Positions 27,597 to 37,668 of a DNA stretch of 64,000 nt are shown piece after piece (the first letter of the stretch is position 1; every line of letters begins with the position of its first letter). The notes under the pieces were generated by a model, which was not told the DNA's origin, searched no databases, and saw only the letters and a program-made list of their open reading frames with translations. Position numbers and translations under genes: made by a program. Location: contig NZ_CAIWTY010000064.1 of the NCBI RefSeq assembly GCF_903915725.1, forward strand, positions 26,614 to 90,613, read 5' to 3'. This DNA comes from an uncultured Rhodopila sp. (lineage in GTDB: Bacteria; Pseudomonadota; Alphaproteobacteria; Acetobacterales; Acetobacteraceae).

Positions 27597-28532
27597 TCAG
27601 GCAGAGGCGAAATGACAAGCCACATCATGGCCGGGAAGCACCGCCCGCAGCGGCGGGTCGTTGACGCGGCAGATATCGGCGGCGAGGGCACAGCGCGGAT
27701 GAAAACGGCAACCATCAGGCGGATCGAGCGGATTGGGCATATCGCCCGCGATCGGCGCCACCCGGTTGGGCCGGCCCGGACTCCCCTGGCCCGGGACCGC
27801 CCGGATCAATCCTTGCGTGTAAGGATGCAGCGGCCGGGACCACAGGCTGTGATGCGGCGCGTTCTCGACGATGCGGCCGAGATACATCACCGCGATGCGG
27901 TCCGCGATATACCGCACAACCCCCAGGTCGTGCGAAATGAACAGGTAGGAAAGATTGTAATCGGACTTCAGATCAACCAGCAGGTTGAGAATTTGCGCCT
28001 GGATCGAAACATCCAGCGCCGAGACCGGCTCATCGCACACCACCAGTTCCGGCCTCAGGATCAGCGCGCGGGCAATGCCGATGCGCTGCCTCTGGCCGCC
28101 GGAAAACTCATGCGGATAGCGCACCAGTCCACCCACCGGCAGCCCAACCCGATCGGCCATCGCCTCCACCTGGCGCCGGCGCTCGATGCGGCCGTGAACG
28201 CCATGCACGCGCAGCGGCGCCGACAATATCGTGCCCACGGTCTGCCGGGGGTTCAGGGATGCCGATGGGTCCTGGAACACCATCTGCATCCGGCGGCGGA
28301 ACGGCTTCAGCGTCCGGCCACGCAGCCGGGCAACGTCCACGCCGCCGAACCGGACCGTTCCGCCGCTGTGCGGAACGAGGCGCAGGATCGTCTTGCCCAG
28401 CGTCGATTTGCCGCAACCCGACTCCCCGACCAGCGCCAGGGTTTCGCCGGCCTCAATCCGCAACGACACGCCGTCGACGGCCCGCAACGGTCCGTAGCGG
28501 GTTTCCAGTGACTCAACAGCAAGCAATGGCAT
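27597..28532 (-). CDS. ABC transporter ATP-binding protein, DppF type
   Basis: 311 residues from the ATG at 28532. It has Walker [10 protein letters not shown], the Q-loop MVFQDPSASLNPRQTV, signature FSGGQRQRIGIARAL, Walker B VVCDEPVSALD, and the C-terminal Cys-rich oligopeptide-transporter ATPase extension (DGCRFHPRCALAADIC). The start lies 20 bp inside the upstream DppD-type gene. Confidence 0.92.
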   Translation of the reverse strand: MPLLAVESLETRYGPLRAVDGVSLRIEAGETLALVGESGCGKSTLGKTILRLVPHSGGTVRFGGVDVARLRGRTLKPFRRRMQMVFQDPSASLNPRQTVGTILSAPLRVHGVHGRIERRRQVEAMADRVGLPVGGLVRYPHEFSGGQRQRIGIARALILRPELVVCDEPVSALDVSIQAQILNLLVDLKSDYNLSYLFISHDLGVVRYIADRIAVMYLGRIVENAPHHSLWSRPLHPYTQGLIRAVPGQGSPGRPNRVAPIAGDMPNPLDPPDGCRFHPRCALAADICRVNDPPLRAVLPGHDVACHFASA

Positions 28533-29526
28533 AGTCGGCCGGTGCGTGAACGGGACAGGCGAGCAGATGATCGCGCGAACCCGCGGGCTTCGCGTCGGGC
28601 CGAACCGCGTGGCACGCATCGCGCGCCGAGGCGCAGCGCGGCGCAAACAGGCAGCCCGCCACATCAGCGGCGGAGGCGACGGAACCGCCGATCTCGGGCA
28701 GGCGGCCTTGCCGGAAGTGCAGGCCGGAGGCCAATTTCGGGGAACACGCCATAAGTCCGCTTGTGTAAGGGTGCAACGGCGCGCGAAGCAGGGTTTCCAC
28801 CGGCGCCTCCTCGCATTTTCGTCCGGCATACATCACCACGACCCGATCGGCCCAATCCGCGACCAGCCCCAGGTCATGCGTGATCAGCAACAATCCCATC
28901 GACAGGTCTTGCCGCAGCCTGTCCAGCAACTCCAGAACCTGCGCCTGGATCGTTACGTCCAGCGCGGTCGTCGGCTCGTCGGCGATCAGCAGCCGCGGCC
29001 GGCATGCGACGGCCATTGCGATCATCACCCGCTGGCGCATGCCACCGGACAGGGTGTGGGGATAGTCGTCTATACGCCGATGCGCCTCGGGGATGCGCAC
29101 GAGGTTCAGAAGCTCGATGGCTCGTGCACGGGCAGCCCGGGCCGATACCCGCTCATGCGAGCGGATCGCCTCCGTAATCTGCCGGCCGATGGGCAGGACC
29201 GGGTTCAGCGATGTCATCGGCTCCTGGAAGACCATGGAGATGGCGCCGCCGCGCAGCCGGCGCATCTCGTTCTCCGGCAGCCGCAGGATGTCGCGGTCCT
29301 CGAACCGGATCGACCCGCCGGCGACACGGCCGGCCGGGGGCAGCAGGCGCAGCAGCGACAGCGCGGTGGCGGATTTGCCGCAGCCGGATTCGCCGACGAG
29401 CGCCAGGGTTTCGCCGCGGCGGATGGTGAAATCGAGGCCCCGGACGGCGGCGTTGTCGCCGAAACTGATGAACAGGTCCCGCACGTCCAGCAGCGGGTCT
29501 TCCCGGCCCGGAAATTCCAGCGGCAT
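28513..29526 (-). CDS. ABC transporter ATP-binding protein, DppD type
   Basis: 337 residues from the ATG at 29526, which shares a base with the stop of the upstream permease. It has Walker [11 protein letters not shown], signature [15 protein letters not shown], Walker [12 protein letters not shown] and a C-terminal cluster [14 protein letters not shown] typical of DppD/OppD. It partners the DppF-type ATPase. Confidence 0.92.
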   Translation of the reverse strand: MPLEFPGREDPLLDVRDLFISFGDNAAVRGLDFTIRRGETLALVGESGCGKSATALSLLRLLPPAGRVAGGSIRFEDRDILRLPENEMRRLRGGAISMVFQEPMTSLNPVLPIGRQITEAIRSHERVSARAARARAIELLNLVRIPEAHRRIDDYPHTLSGGMRQRVMIAMAVACRPRLLIADEPTTALDVTIQAQVLELLDRLRQDLSMGLLLITHDLGLVADWADRVVVMYAGRKCEEAPVETLLRAPLHPYTSGLMACSPKLASGLHFRQGRLPEIGGSVASAADVAGCLFAPRCASARDACHAVRPDAKPAGSRDHLLACPVHAPADYAIACC

Positions 29527-30356
29527 CAACGCCCCCTCGCGCGTGGGTTGAGCGCGTCGTTCAGCCCGTCACCGAACAGGTTAAGCGACAGGACCGTAAT
29601 AACCAGCGCGGCGCCCGGCAGGGCCACGAGATACCAGGCGGTGCGCAACTGGTCACGCCCGGCGCCGATCATGCTGCCCCAGCTCACCAGGTTGGGGTCG
29701 CCCAGGCCGAGAAAGGAAAGCGCGGATTCATTGAGAATAGCGGTAGCCACCATAACTGATGTCGTAACGATAATCGGCGCCGCAGCATTGGGCAGGATTT
29801 CAAGAAACACGATACGCGCCGCGCCGTAGCCAAGGCCCCGCGCCGCCAGCACGAAGTCGCGTTCCCGCAGCGACCGGAATTCCGCCCGCACCAGCCGCGC
29901 AACGGTGGGCCACGAAACGATTCCGATGGCGGCCGTAATGGTGGCGACGGAAGGCTCGGCGATCGAGACCAGGACGATGATCAGCAGGAACGGCGGAAAG
30001 GTCTGGAACACCTCCATCAACCGCACCAGAAGGTCGTCCAGCCGTCCGCCGAAATATCCCGCGCAAGCGCCAACCAGCGTCCCGATAACGACTCCGACGA
30101 AAGTCGATGCAAAGCCGATCAGAACGGACACGCGGGCGCCGTGGACGATTCCGGCAAGCACGTCGCGCCCCAGCGAATCGGAGCCCAACGGAAATGCCGG
30201 GTCCTGAAGCGGCCAGATGAACGGTGTGGTCGCCATATCGAGCGGATCGCCGGGGAACAGCACCGGCGCCAACAGCGCCGCAACGATCACCAGCAGCAGC
30301 AACGACGATCCCGCCAGCCCGGTCGGGTTGCGCAGGAATAAGCCAAGGGACTTCAT
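29526..30356 (-). CDS. ABC transporter permease, DppC type
   Basis: 276 residues from the ATG at 30356. The first helix is SSLLLLVIVAALLAPVLF. PLGSDSLGRDVLAGIVHGAR and AARGLGYGAARIVFLEILPN are the DppC hallmark and EAA loop. Its start overlaps the DppB-type gene in an ATGA. Confidence 0.92.
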   Translation of the reverse strand: MKSLGLFLRNPTGLAGSSLLLLVIVAALLAPVLFPGDPLDMATTPFIWPLQDPAFPLGSDSLGRDVLAGIVHGARVSVLIGFASTFVGVVIGTLVGACAGYFGGRLDDLLVRLMEVFQTFPPFLLIIVLVSIAEPSVATITAAIGIVSWPTVARLVRAEFRSLRERDFVLAARGLGYGAARIVFLEILPNAAAPIIVTTSVMVATAILNESALSFLGLGDPNLVSWGSMIGAGRDQLRTAWYLVALPGAALVITVLSLNLFGDGLNDALNPRARGR

Positions 30357-31330
30357 CGCAGCGCAATCCTCGGGTCGAGCCAGGCCTGCAACAGATCGAC
30401 CAGGACATTGACGGCGATGACCAGCAGGGACGACAGCAGCAGAATGCCGAGCAGAACCGAAAAATCCCGTTTCAGCACGGCCTCGAACGCGAGGCGCCCG
30501 AGTCCGGGCCAACTGAACACTGTCTCCACCACGACCGCCCCGCCCAGGATCGCACCGACATGCATGCCGGCGACCGTGGTGACGGGCAGCAGGGCGTTCC
30601 ACAGCATGTGCCGCAAGGTGACGGCCGTGCGGCTCAGGCCTTTTGCCGTTGCGGTGCGGACGTAGTCCTGGTCTCGCACTTCAAGCATCGACGCGCGCAC
30701 CAGACGGGCATAGATGGCGATAAAGAACAGCGCCAGCGAGACGGCCGGCAGGATCAGATGCCGCGCCCGGTCCAGCAGCCACGGCCAGCCGGTCAATCCG
30801 GCGCCGATCGTTTCGGCGCCTCCGCTCGGAAGCCAGCCCAGCCGGACGGAGAACAGCACGATCAGCATCAGGCCGATCCAAAAGCCGGGAACGGAATAAA
30901 ACAGCAAGGCAATGACGGACAGGACGCGGTCGGTCAGTCGTCCGGCGAACATCGACATGACCACTCCGGCGGTAATGCCGATCAGCAGGGCCAGTGAAAG
31001 CGCGGTCGCCATCAGCAACAGCGTTCCGGGCAGGCGCTCGCCGATGAGCCGGGAGACAGGCATGTTGTAGAGCGGCGAAAATCCCAGGCTGAAATGCAGC
31101 AGGTTACCGATATACGAAAGGAACTGCACAAACGCCGGCTGATCCAGGCCGAAATGCGCACGCAGTGCGGCCATGGTCTCTTCCGTGGCCGAGCCTGACT
31201 CCGCCGCCAGCGCATCCGCCGCGTCGCCGGGTGCCAACCGGAGCAGGAAGAAATCGATCACCACCACGGCGATTACCGTGGGGATCGCCTGCCAGGCGGT
31301 GCGTCGCAGTGTTCGCAGAACCCGTGCCAT
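30353..31330 (-). CDS. ABC transporter permease, DppB type
   Basis: 325 residues. It opens with RTAWQAIPTVIAVVVIDFFL, has a large periplasmic loop (AHFGLDQPAFVQFLSYIGN) and the DppB signature VVETVFSWPGLGRLAFEA. It begins three bases after the stop of the SfnG-like monooxygenase gene, so the enzyme and its transporter form one operon. Confidence 0.92.
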   Translation of the reverse strand: MARVLRTLRRTAWQAIPTVIAVVVIDFFLLRLAPGDAADALAAESGSATEETMAALRAHFGLDQPAFVQFLSYIGNLLHFSLGFSPLYNMPVSRLIGERLPGTLLLMATALSLALLIGITAGVVMSMFAGRLTDRVLSVIALLFYSVPGFWIGLMLIVLFSVRLGWLPSGGAETIGAGLTGWPWLLDRARHLILPAVSLALFFIAIYARLVRASMLEVRDQDYVRTATAKGLSRTAVTLRHMLWNALLPVTTVAGMHVGAILGGAVVVETVFSWPGLGRLAFEAVLKRDFSVLLGILLLSSLLVIAVNVLVDLLQAWLDPRIALR

Positions 31331-31333
31331 GCC

Positions 31334-32536
31334 TTACAGGCGCAACCCGGCCTGCTTCAGCAGGGGAAGCACGCGTTCCCCGAACTGCGTCAGGTCGGGC
31401 TTGAAGTCGTAGAAGCTGAGTTGAATGCCGTCGATCCCGGCTTGCTTCAGCCGCAAAATGTGTCCGGCCACTTGTTCCGGCGTGCCTATGATCTGGATGT
31501 TGCCGCCCAGGGCGCGTGCATCCGGTGCGTCATGGATTGCTCGCCCGCGCCAGGCGTGCGCGTCGCTGTCGAAACGGCCCATGCCCCGCGGGCTGGTTGA
31601 TGTGTCGATATGATCGAGAATCGCCTGATGGTAGGCACGGGTATCCGCCTCGGTGTCGCGGCAGACCACCATCGGATTGATCAAGGTGCGGATTTCCCGG
31701 CCTTTCCCGCGTGCCTCGGCCTTGATCCGGGCGACATGGGCGGGCAGGGAGGCCAGCGCGCTTTCGATCTCCGATCCCGTCGGGCTGGTCATGAAGACGA
31801 TATCCGAATACTTCGCCGCGAAATCGATGCCCGCATCCGAACCGGTGGCATTGACGATCACCGGCCGCCCGAACGCCGGCTTCGGCGTGACGAAAGCGTC
31901 CTGAAGCCGCCAGCGTTCGCCTTCGTAGGAATAGTTCTCCGTCTCCGACCAAAGGCGCTGCACCACCTCAAGGAATTCTGTTGCGAGTTCATAACGCCGA
32001 TCATGCTCGATGCGCGACCAGCCGAACATTTCATGTTCGACGGCGCGGTGGCCGGTGACGATGTTGACGCCCCAGCGGCCCTTGGCGATGTGGTCCAGGG
32101 TCGCGCCGAACTTGGCGAAATGCAGCGGATGCCACGGGCCGTACAGCACATGCACGGTGGAAATCAGGATGATGCGCCGGGTGATCGCCGCCATCGCCGC
32201 TAGCGAAATGAAACTGTCCAGCGCCTGGCCGTTCAGCACGCCGCCATAGCCGCCCTTCGGCAGCCACTGCGACAACCCGAACGCCAGGTCGAATCCAAGG
32301 TCTTCGGCCTGCCGCACCAGCGCGGCGTTGTAATCGAACGTCCAGTCCGTCGTGCGCGGCAGCGTCGACGCGCTCCATCCCCCCGCCTGGATCGGCAGGA
32401 ACAAGCCGAGCAACAACGGTTGCCGCAACGCCCGGGACAGCGGGCTGTCGGGAAAATCGGCCGGTGACCTGGTGGCTAGGGGCACGTCCGGAACCGTCAT
32501 GTAGCCAAGCTCCATAATGGCGTTAGCGTCGACCAT
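31334..32536 (-). CDS. SfnG-like FMNH2-dependent monooxygenase (sulfone/sulfonate type)
   Basis: About 400 residues. TDWTFDYNAALVRQAEDLGF, then FGATLDHIAKGRWGVNIVTG, EHDRRYELATEFLEVV and IIGTPEQVAGHIL, are typical of the SsuD/SfnG branch, where SfnG converts dimethyl sulfone to methanesulfinate. The start is not certain: ATG codons at 32536 and 32515 are both possible and neither has a strong ribosome site. As first gene of the minus-strand Dpp-type operon it probably acts on the compound that this transporter brings in. The assignment to dimethyl sulfone itself is inference. Confidence 0.8.
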   Translation of the reverse strand: MVDANAIMELGYMTVPDVPLATRSPADFPDSPLSRALRQPLLLGLFLPIQAGGWSASTLPRTTDWTFDYNAALVRQAEDLGFDLAFGLSQWLPKGGYGGVLNGQALDSFISLAAMAAITRRIILISTVHVLYGPWHPLHFAKFGATLDHIAKGRWGVNIVTGHRAVEHEMFGWSRIEHDRRYELATEFLEVVQRLWSETENYSYEGERWRLQDAFVTPKPAFGRPVIVNATGSDAGIDFAAKYSDIVFMTSPTGSEIESALASLPAHVARIKAEARGKGREIRTLINPMVVCRDTEADTRAYHQAILDHIDTSTSPRGMGRFDSDAHAWRGRAIHDAPDARALGGNIQIIGTPEQVAGHILRLKQAGIDGIQLSFYDFKPDLTQFGERVLPLLKQAGLRL

Positions 32537-32812
32537 CCGACAGATCATACCCGGTTGCAAGGGTCATTTAAGATAACAACTACCGCAGGGCGTGCCTGCT
32601 GGCTTCCATCCATCCGCCGCCGCGGTGAAAAGCAGCCACGGTCAACCGCTGCCGAGGGCTGCCCCCTGACCTCGTCCGGCGCCGGGCACAACGATAATCA
32701 CGTACATATCGAGTATTATATATTGACACAACTTCCCGCGCGCGTGAGTTTCCATCCCGGGTCGAGACAGCTCGGCCGCCCGGGCCGACACACCCACCCA
32801 AGAGAGACGCCG
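32537..32812 (+). other. Divergent regulatory region between SfnG-like and DszA/NtaA-type genes
   Basis: 275 bp with no gene, serving two divergent operons. An AT-rich stretch at about 32712-32728 reads TATTATATATTGACA on the plus strand, giving a TATAAT on the minus strand and a TTGACA on the plus strand. Neither has a well-matched second element at the right distance. It is the likeliest promoter area for both units. Confidence 0.35.
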
Positions 32813-34168
32813 ATGACCGCCCAGCGCCAGCTTCACCTCAACGTCAACGTGCTCGCCACCGGCCGCCACAACGCCGCCTGGCGGCATCCGTCGGTCTCGA
32901 AGTCCGTCTCCGACATCGGCCATTTCATAGAGATCGCGCAAACCGCCGAGCGCGGCACCTTCGATGCCATTTTCTTCGCGGACCATCAGGCGCTGGACGA
33001 AAGCGCCGCCTATCGGCCCTGGCACTCGCTCGACCCCGCGATCCTGATCGCCGCCATCTCGCAGGCGACGACGCATATCGGCCTGGTCGCCACGTCCTCC
33101 ACCACCGTGGACCAGCCGTACCATGTCGCCCGCAAGGTCGCCACCTTGGACCATGTGAGCCACGGCCGGGTGGCGTGGAATTTCGTCACCTCGCAGCAGG
33201 ACTCGATCGCGCAGAATTTCGGCTATGAGCGCCTGCCCGGGCATACCGATCGGTATCGGCGTGCCAATGAATTCGTCGATGTCGTCGTGAAGCTGTGGGA
33301 CAGTTGGGACGACGATGCCGTGGTCGCCGACACGCAAACCGGCCAATATGTCGACTTCGCCCGGTTGCGGCCGATTGAGCATCGCGGCGAATTCTTCTCC
33401 GTCCGCGGCGCGCTGAACCTGCCGCGCCCGCCGCAAGGCCGTCCGGTCCTGATTCACGCCGGCGATTCCGGCGACAGCCGCGCCATCGGCGCCCGCTTCG
33501 CCGATGGCATCTTCACCGTTCAGCGCACCTATGAGGAGGCGCGGGTCTTCTACGAAGACCTCAAATCCCGCGCCCGCGGATTCGGCCGCCGCGACGGCGG
33601 GCCGCTGATCCTGCCCGGGTTGTACCCGGTGGTCGCCGCCACGGAGGCCGAGGCGCTCGCCCGCAAGGCCGAATTCGATGCCTTGCTCGACACGGCCGAC
33701 GAGCTCGCCAAGCTCGCCGCGCGCTACGGCTATCCGGCGGCAAAGCTGGATCTGGACAAGCCTTTCCCCGACGACATTCTGGGCAATGTCGGCACGGCTG
33801 CCACCAACCGCGGCTTCCTGGAAAACCTGGTGCGCGAATCGCGCCGCGAAAACCTGACGGTCCGCCAGGTGCTCGGCCGCAACCCGCTGGGCGGGCACCG
33901 CCTGATTGTCGGGGGCCCGGAACAGATCGCCGACGAGATCCAGCACTGGTTCGAAAATCATGCCGCCGACGGGTTCAACCTGAACTTCGATGCGTATCCG
34001 TCCGGCCTGGCGCTGTTCGTCGATCACGTCGTGCCGGTGCTGCGCCGGCGCGGCCTGTTCCGCACCAGCTACACCGGCACGACCTTGCGCGACCATCTCG
34101 GGCTGGAACGTCCCGCCAACCATATCCGGGCGGGGGGCGCGGACGGCCTGCTCGCAGCGGCGAACTGA
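32813..34168 (+). CDS. NtaA/SnaA/DszA-type FMN-dependent monooxygenase
   Basis: 451 residues from the ATG at 32813 with AGAGAGA upstream. QRQLHLNVNVLATGRHNAAW, then RGTFDAIFFADHQAL, VSHGRVAWNFVTSQQDSIA and the C-terminal GTTLRDHLGL, mark the long-form flavin monooxygenases. It is very similar to the partial gene at 1-237 and to 14741-16084. It leads an operon with two rhodaneses and an Ssu-type transporter, so sulfur released from its substrate may be handed to the rhodaneses. Confidence 0.88.
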   Translation: MTAQRQLHLNVNVLATGRHNAAWRHPSVSKSVSDIGHFIEIAQTAERGTFDAIFFADHQALDESAAYRPWHSLDPAILIAAISQATTHIGLVATSSTTVDQPYHVARKVATLDHVSHGRVAWNFVTSQQDSIAQNFGYERLPGHTDRYRRANEFVDVVVKLWDSWDDDAVVADTQTGQYVDFARLRPIEHRGEFFSVRGALNLPRPPQGRPVLIHAGDSGDSRAIGARFADGIFTVQRTYEEARVFYEDLKSRARGFGRRDGGPLILPGLYPVVAATEAEALARKAEFDALLDTADELAKLAARYGYPAAKLDLDKPFPDDILGNVGTAATNRGFLENLVRESRRENLTVRQVLGRNPLGGHRLIVGGPEQIADEIQHWFENHAADGFNLNFDAYPSGLALFVDHVVPVLRRRGLFRTSYTGTTLRDHLGLERPANHIRAGGADGLLAAAN

Positions 34169-34180
34169 CGGAGACGGCGC

Positions 34181-35788
34181 ATGACCCTGATTGCCACCAT
34201 CACCGCGTATGATCTGCGCGCCGCCGCCCTCAGCGGCGAGGAACTCGCCGTGATCGATGTGCGGGAGGGCGACGCGTACGTCGTCAACGGCCACATCTCG
34301 ATCGCCGTCGAACTGCCGCTGAGCGAACTGGAACTGAAGGCCTATGCCCTGCTGCCCCGCCTCGGGGTCAGGCTGGTGGTGACCGACGATGGCGGCGGCA
34401 GCCTGGCAGTGCTGGCGGCAACCCGGCTGACGGCCCTCGGCTACACCGGCGTGGCGGTGCTGGAAGGCGGGGTGGCGGGCTGGCAGGCTGCCGGTTTCAT
34501 CCTGATCACGGGCCAGCACGCGCTCAGCAAGGCGCTGGGCGAGGTGGTGGAACGCCGCGACCACACCCCGCGCATCACGGCCTCCCAACTGCGGGACCGT
34601 TTCGCCACGGGCGAGGACCTGGTGGTGCTCGACACCCGCCCGCTGGAAGAATTCAACCACATCGCCCTGCCCGAGGGCATCGCCGCGCCCGGCGCCGAGT
34701 TGCTGTTCCGCGTATTCGACGCCGTACCCGACCCCGCCACCCCGATCGTGGTCAATTGCGCCGGCCGCACCCGGGCGATCATCGGTGCGCAGGCGCTGAT
34801 CAACGCCGGTGTGCCCAATCCGGTGGTGTCGCTGGAAAACGGCACGGCGGCCTGGCTGCTCGCCGAACTGACCCCGGCGCGCGGCGCGACGCGGGAGGCG
34901 GCGGCGCCCTCCCCCGAGGGACTGGCGCGGGCCCGGCAGGCGCAGCAGCGTCTGGCGCGCCGCTTCGGCATCGCCCCGCTCTCCGCCGGCGCGTTAGAGG
35001 CGTTCCGGGCGGACGCTACCCGGCGCACGCTTTACCTGTTCGACATCCGCACGGGACAGGAGTTTGACGCCGGCCATCTGCCCGGCAGCCGGCATGTGCC
35101 GGGCGGACAGTTGGTGCAGAACACCGACCGCTTCATCGGCACCCGGCAGGGCCGCATCGTGCTGGCCGACAGGCCGGATCTGGTGCGGTCGACGATCACC
35201 GCCTCGTGGCTGCTGCAACTCGGGCTGCACGATGTTCATGTTTACCCGGCCGAACCGGGCGAACTCAGCGCAATCGGCCCGGTCGCGCCGCCTCTGCCGC
35301 CTTTGCCGGAGCCACGCGCGGTCATTGCCCCGCTGGAGCTGTCGCGTCTGCTCGCGGGCGGCAAGGCGACGGTGCTCGATCTCGATCCGGCGGAACCGTA
35401 TTTCCGCGTGCGCCGCTTCATCCCGGGTTCGTTCGTCGCGCGCCGTTCGACGTTGGCGGCGCGGCTGGCTTCGGTGCCGGGCGAGGGGCCGATCGTGCTG
35501 ACATCAGGGGATGGGGTGCTGGCGGCATTCGCGGCATCCGATCCGCTCGGTCCCGGGACGCGGCCGGTGCTGGTGCTGCAAGGCGGCACTGAGGCCTGGA
35601 TCGCCGCCGGCCTCGGGTTCCAGACCGGCACCGGCCAGCCGGCGCTGCACCCCTCCGAGGCGCTGCCGAAGCCGCTCAGCCTGCCGGAACGGCGTGCCTA
35701 TCTGGACGCGTATGTTGCCTGGGGCCACAGCATCGGTGCGGAACTGGAGCGCGACGGCCTGGTCCGCTTTCCCGTCTTTCCGGCCTGA
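34181..35788 (+). CDS. Four-domain rhodanese-like protein (one catalytic cysteine)
   Basis: 535 residues made of four rhodanese-like domains. Only the second keeps the active-site loop, VVNCAGRTR with Cys193. The equivalent loops of domain 1 (VVTDDGGGS), domain 3 (VLADRPDLVRS) and domain 4 (VLTSGDGVL) lack Cys. Rhodaneses carry sulfane sulfur as a cysteine persulfide. The gene is 12 bp after the monooxygenase stop and precedes an Ssu-type permease. It resembles the 37669 protein throughout, including Cys at the same residue number, so the two arose by duplication. There is no signal peptide, so it is presumably cytoplasmic. Confidence 0.88.
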   Translation: MTLIATITAYDLRAAALSGEELAVIDVREGDAYVVNGHISIAVELPLSELELKAYALLPRLGVRLVVTDDGGGSLAVLAATRLTALGYTGVAVLEGGVAGWQAAGFILITGQHALSKALGEVVERRDHTPRITASQLRDRFATGEDLVVLDTRPLEEFNHIALPEGIAAPGAELLFRVFDAVPDPATPIVVNCAGRTRAIIGAQALINAGVPNPVVSLENGTAAWLLAELTPARGATREAAAPSPEGLARARQAQQRLARRFGIAPLSAGALEAFRADATRRTLYLFDIRTGQEFDAGHLPGSRHVPGGQLVQNTDRFIGTRQGRIVLADRPDLVRSTITASWLLQLGLHDVHVYPAEPGELSAIGPVAPPLPPLPEPRAVIAPLELSRLLAGGKATVLDLDPAEPYFRVRRFIPGSFVARRSTLAARLASVPGEGPIVLTSGDGVLAAFAASDPLGPGTRPVLVLQGGTEAWIAAGLGFQTGTGQPALHPSEALPKPLSLPERRAYLDAYVAWGHSIGAELERDGLVRFPVFPA

Positions 35789-35797
35789 GCCACCGCG

Positions 35798-36652
35798 GTG
35801 TCCGGCAATACCCGCATCCGAGGCTGGCACTTCGCGCCCCCGGCGTGGCCACGCCTGACGAGCGTGCTGCCACGCCGGGCCGGGACGCTGCCCGGCGGCG
35901 GCGTGCTCCGGCGCATCGCCGGGCCGGCGTTGCTGCTGGCGCTGTGGGAAGCCGCGACCGCGCTGTCCGGGGTCGATCCCGAGTTGCTGCCCGGCCCTTA
36001 TGACGTCGCCCTGGCGGCGCGGGAACTCATCGGCTCAGGGGAATTGTTCGCCAATCTTTGGGTGTCGCTGCTGCGGGTGGCGCAGGGGCTGGCCATCGGC
36101 GTTACCGCCGGTACGGTCGTCGCCCTGGCCGCCGGGCTGCAACGCGGGGCAGGCGAGGTGCTCGATTCCACCGTGCAGGTGCTGAAGGCCATTCCGGTCT
36201 TCGCGCTGCTGCCGCTGTTCATCGTCTGGACCGGTATCGGCGAGGCGCCGAAAATCGCCCTGATAGCCGTCACCGCGGCTCTGCCCGTCTATATCAATGT
36301 CTTCAGCGCCATCCGCGACGTGGACGCCGAGCTGATGGACGTGGCGCGCTGCCTGCGGCTGTCTCGCCTGTCGATCGTCTTCGACATCCTGCTGCCGGCC
36401 AGCGCGTCGGGATTCCTCAGCGGCCTGCGGATCGCGCTGACTTCGGCCTGGCTGGCGCTGATCTTCGCCGAGACGATCAACGCCAAGGCGGGTCTCGGCC
36501 ATCTCATGAGCGACGCCCAGATGGCGTTCCGCATGGACATCATCATGCTCGTCGTCGCGATTTACGCGGTGCTCGGCCTGGCGGGCTACGGCGTGGTGCT
36601 GACGCTGGAAACCGTGCTGCTGCCGTGGCGGCGCGGCTTTGGAGGTCTATAG
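35798..36652 (+). CDS. ABC transporter permease, SsuC/TauC type
   Basis: 284 residues from the GTG at 35798, nine bases after the rhodanese stop. Membrane helices include AGPALLLALWEAATAL and FALLPLFIVWTGIG, and the EAA-loop region is VARCLRLSRLSIVFDILLPA. It belongs to the SsuC/TauC sulfonate permease group and forms a transporter with the genes at 36655 and 39288, with a rhodanese gene inserted between them. Confidence 0.88.
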   Translation: MSGNTRIRGWHFAPPAWPRLTSVLPRRAGTLPGGGVLRRIAGPALLLALWEAATALSGVDPELLPGPYDVALAARELIGSGELFANLWVSLLRVAQGLAIGVTAGTVVALAAGLQRGAGEVLDSTVQVLKAIPVFALLPLFIVWTGIGEAPKIALIAVTAALPVYINVFSAIRDVDAELMDVARCLRLSRLSIVFDILLPASASGFLSGLRIALTSAWLALIFAETINAKAGLGHLMSDAQMAFRMDIIMLVVAIYAVLGLAGYGVVLTLETVLLPWRRGFGGL

Positions 36653-36654
36653 AC

Positions 36655-37644
36655 ATGCGCATTCTGTCCGGCCTGCTGCTCGCCGTCGCGCTGCCGATCG
36701 GCGCCGCTCATGCCGCGGAACCGCCGGTGCTGCGCGTGTCCACGCAGATGAAGGACTATATCGAGACCTTCGCCCTGTCCGGCGCGCTGAATGATGCGCC
36801 GTATCGCGTCGAGTGGTCGCTGCTCGGCACCGCGACCGACGAGACCGCGTCGCTGCTGGCCAATACGACCGACCTCGCACTGGCCGAGGGCACCGTGTCG
36901 GTCACCCTGCAGCAGGGCGGCAGCCAGAAATCCTGGGCGGACGGACAGGCGCCGGTCACCATCATCGCCGCGTATGTGCCGCGGGATTCCGTGCACTACA
37001 AAAGCATGGTCACCCTGGTCCGCGCGGACGGGCCGATCCACACGCCGTCCGATCTGAAGGGGCATTCGATCACCTTCAAGAAGGGCGGCAACATGAACAC
37101 CCAGGCGCTGCTGAGCGTGAAGAAGGGCGGCCTGACGCCGCAGGACGTGACGTTCGTGGAACTCAATCCGGCCGAGGGGCTGGTCGCGTTCCGGTCCGGC
37201 CAGGTGGACGCGCTGACCAACGGTCCCGCTCTGGTGCAGAACCTGGTGGACAGCGGCAAGGCGCGGGTGCTGCTGACCAACACCGACGTCGATTTTCCCG
37301 CCGGTCTCGCCACCGTCGTGCGCACGGCGGACCTGAAGGACGCGTCGCGTGAGGCGACCATCCGCGATTTCTTCCACCGCGTCCGCCGCTGGAACGACTG
37401 GAAGGCGTCGCATGAAGCCGAGGTGGAGAAGGTCCTGATCCAGACCAACCACCTGAAACCCGAGACCGCCGCCTATCTGGCCCGGGCGGACATCAACGAT
37501 CCGGTGCAGGTCGATTCCGCGTTCCTCGCCACCGAACAGCGCATCGCCGACGCGCTGTTCGAGGCGGCCGGGATTCCGCGCCGCGTCGATGTCTCGCTGC
37601 AATACGACACCAGGCTGAACGCGGACATCGCCGCTGGCCAGTAA
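36655..37644 (+). CDS. ABC transporter substrate-binding protein, SsuA/TauA/NMT1 type
   Basis: 329 residues from the ATG at 36655, two bases after the permease stop. A clean Sec signal peptide (MRILSGLLLAVALPIGAAHA) precedes an SsuA-like fold: LKGHSITFKKGGNMNTQALL, LNPAEGLVAFRSGQVDAL and a C-terminal helical part. Its sequence is less typical than the other two Ssu-type binding proteins here, so it likely binds a different compound. Confidence 0.85.
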   Translation: MRILSGLLLAVALPIGAAHAAEPPVLRVSTQMKDYIETFALSGALNDAPYRVEWSLLGTATDETASLLANTTDLALAEGTVSVTLQQGGSQKSWADGQAPVTIIAAYVPRDSVHYKSMVTLVRADGPIHTPSDLKGHSITFKKGGNMNTQALLSVKKGGLTPQDVTFVELNPAEGLVAFRSGQVDALTNGPALVQNLVDSGKARVLLTNTDVDFPAGLATVVRTADLKDASREATIRDFFHRVRRWNDWKASHEAEVEKVLIQTNHLKPETAAYLARADINDPVQVDSAFLATEQRIADALFEAAGIPRRVDVSLQYDTRLNADIAAGQ

Positions 37645-37668
37645 CGCAACGCGAAAGGAGATCCCGCC

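Noticed and set aside
32701..32740. TTGACA and TATAAT-like elements in the 32537-32812 divergent region as a defined promoter
   Set aside because: The individual hexamers are good but none has a partner at 16-18 bp, so only the region as a whole is reported.
32642..34660. A 672-codon open frame on the minus strand
   Set aside because: It is antisense to the DszA/NtaA-type monooxygenase, which has clear family motifs; the antisense product has none.
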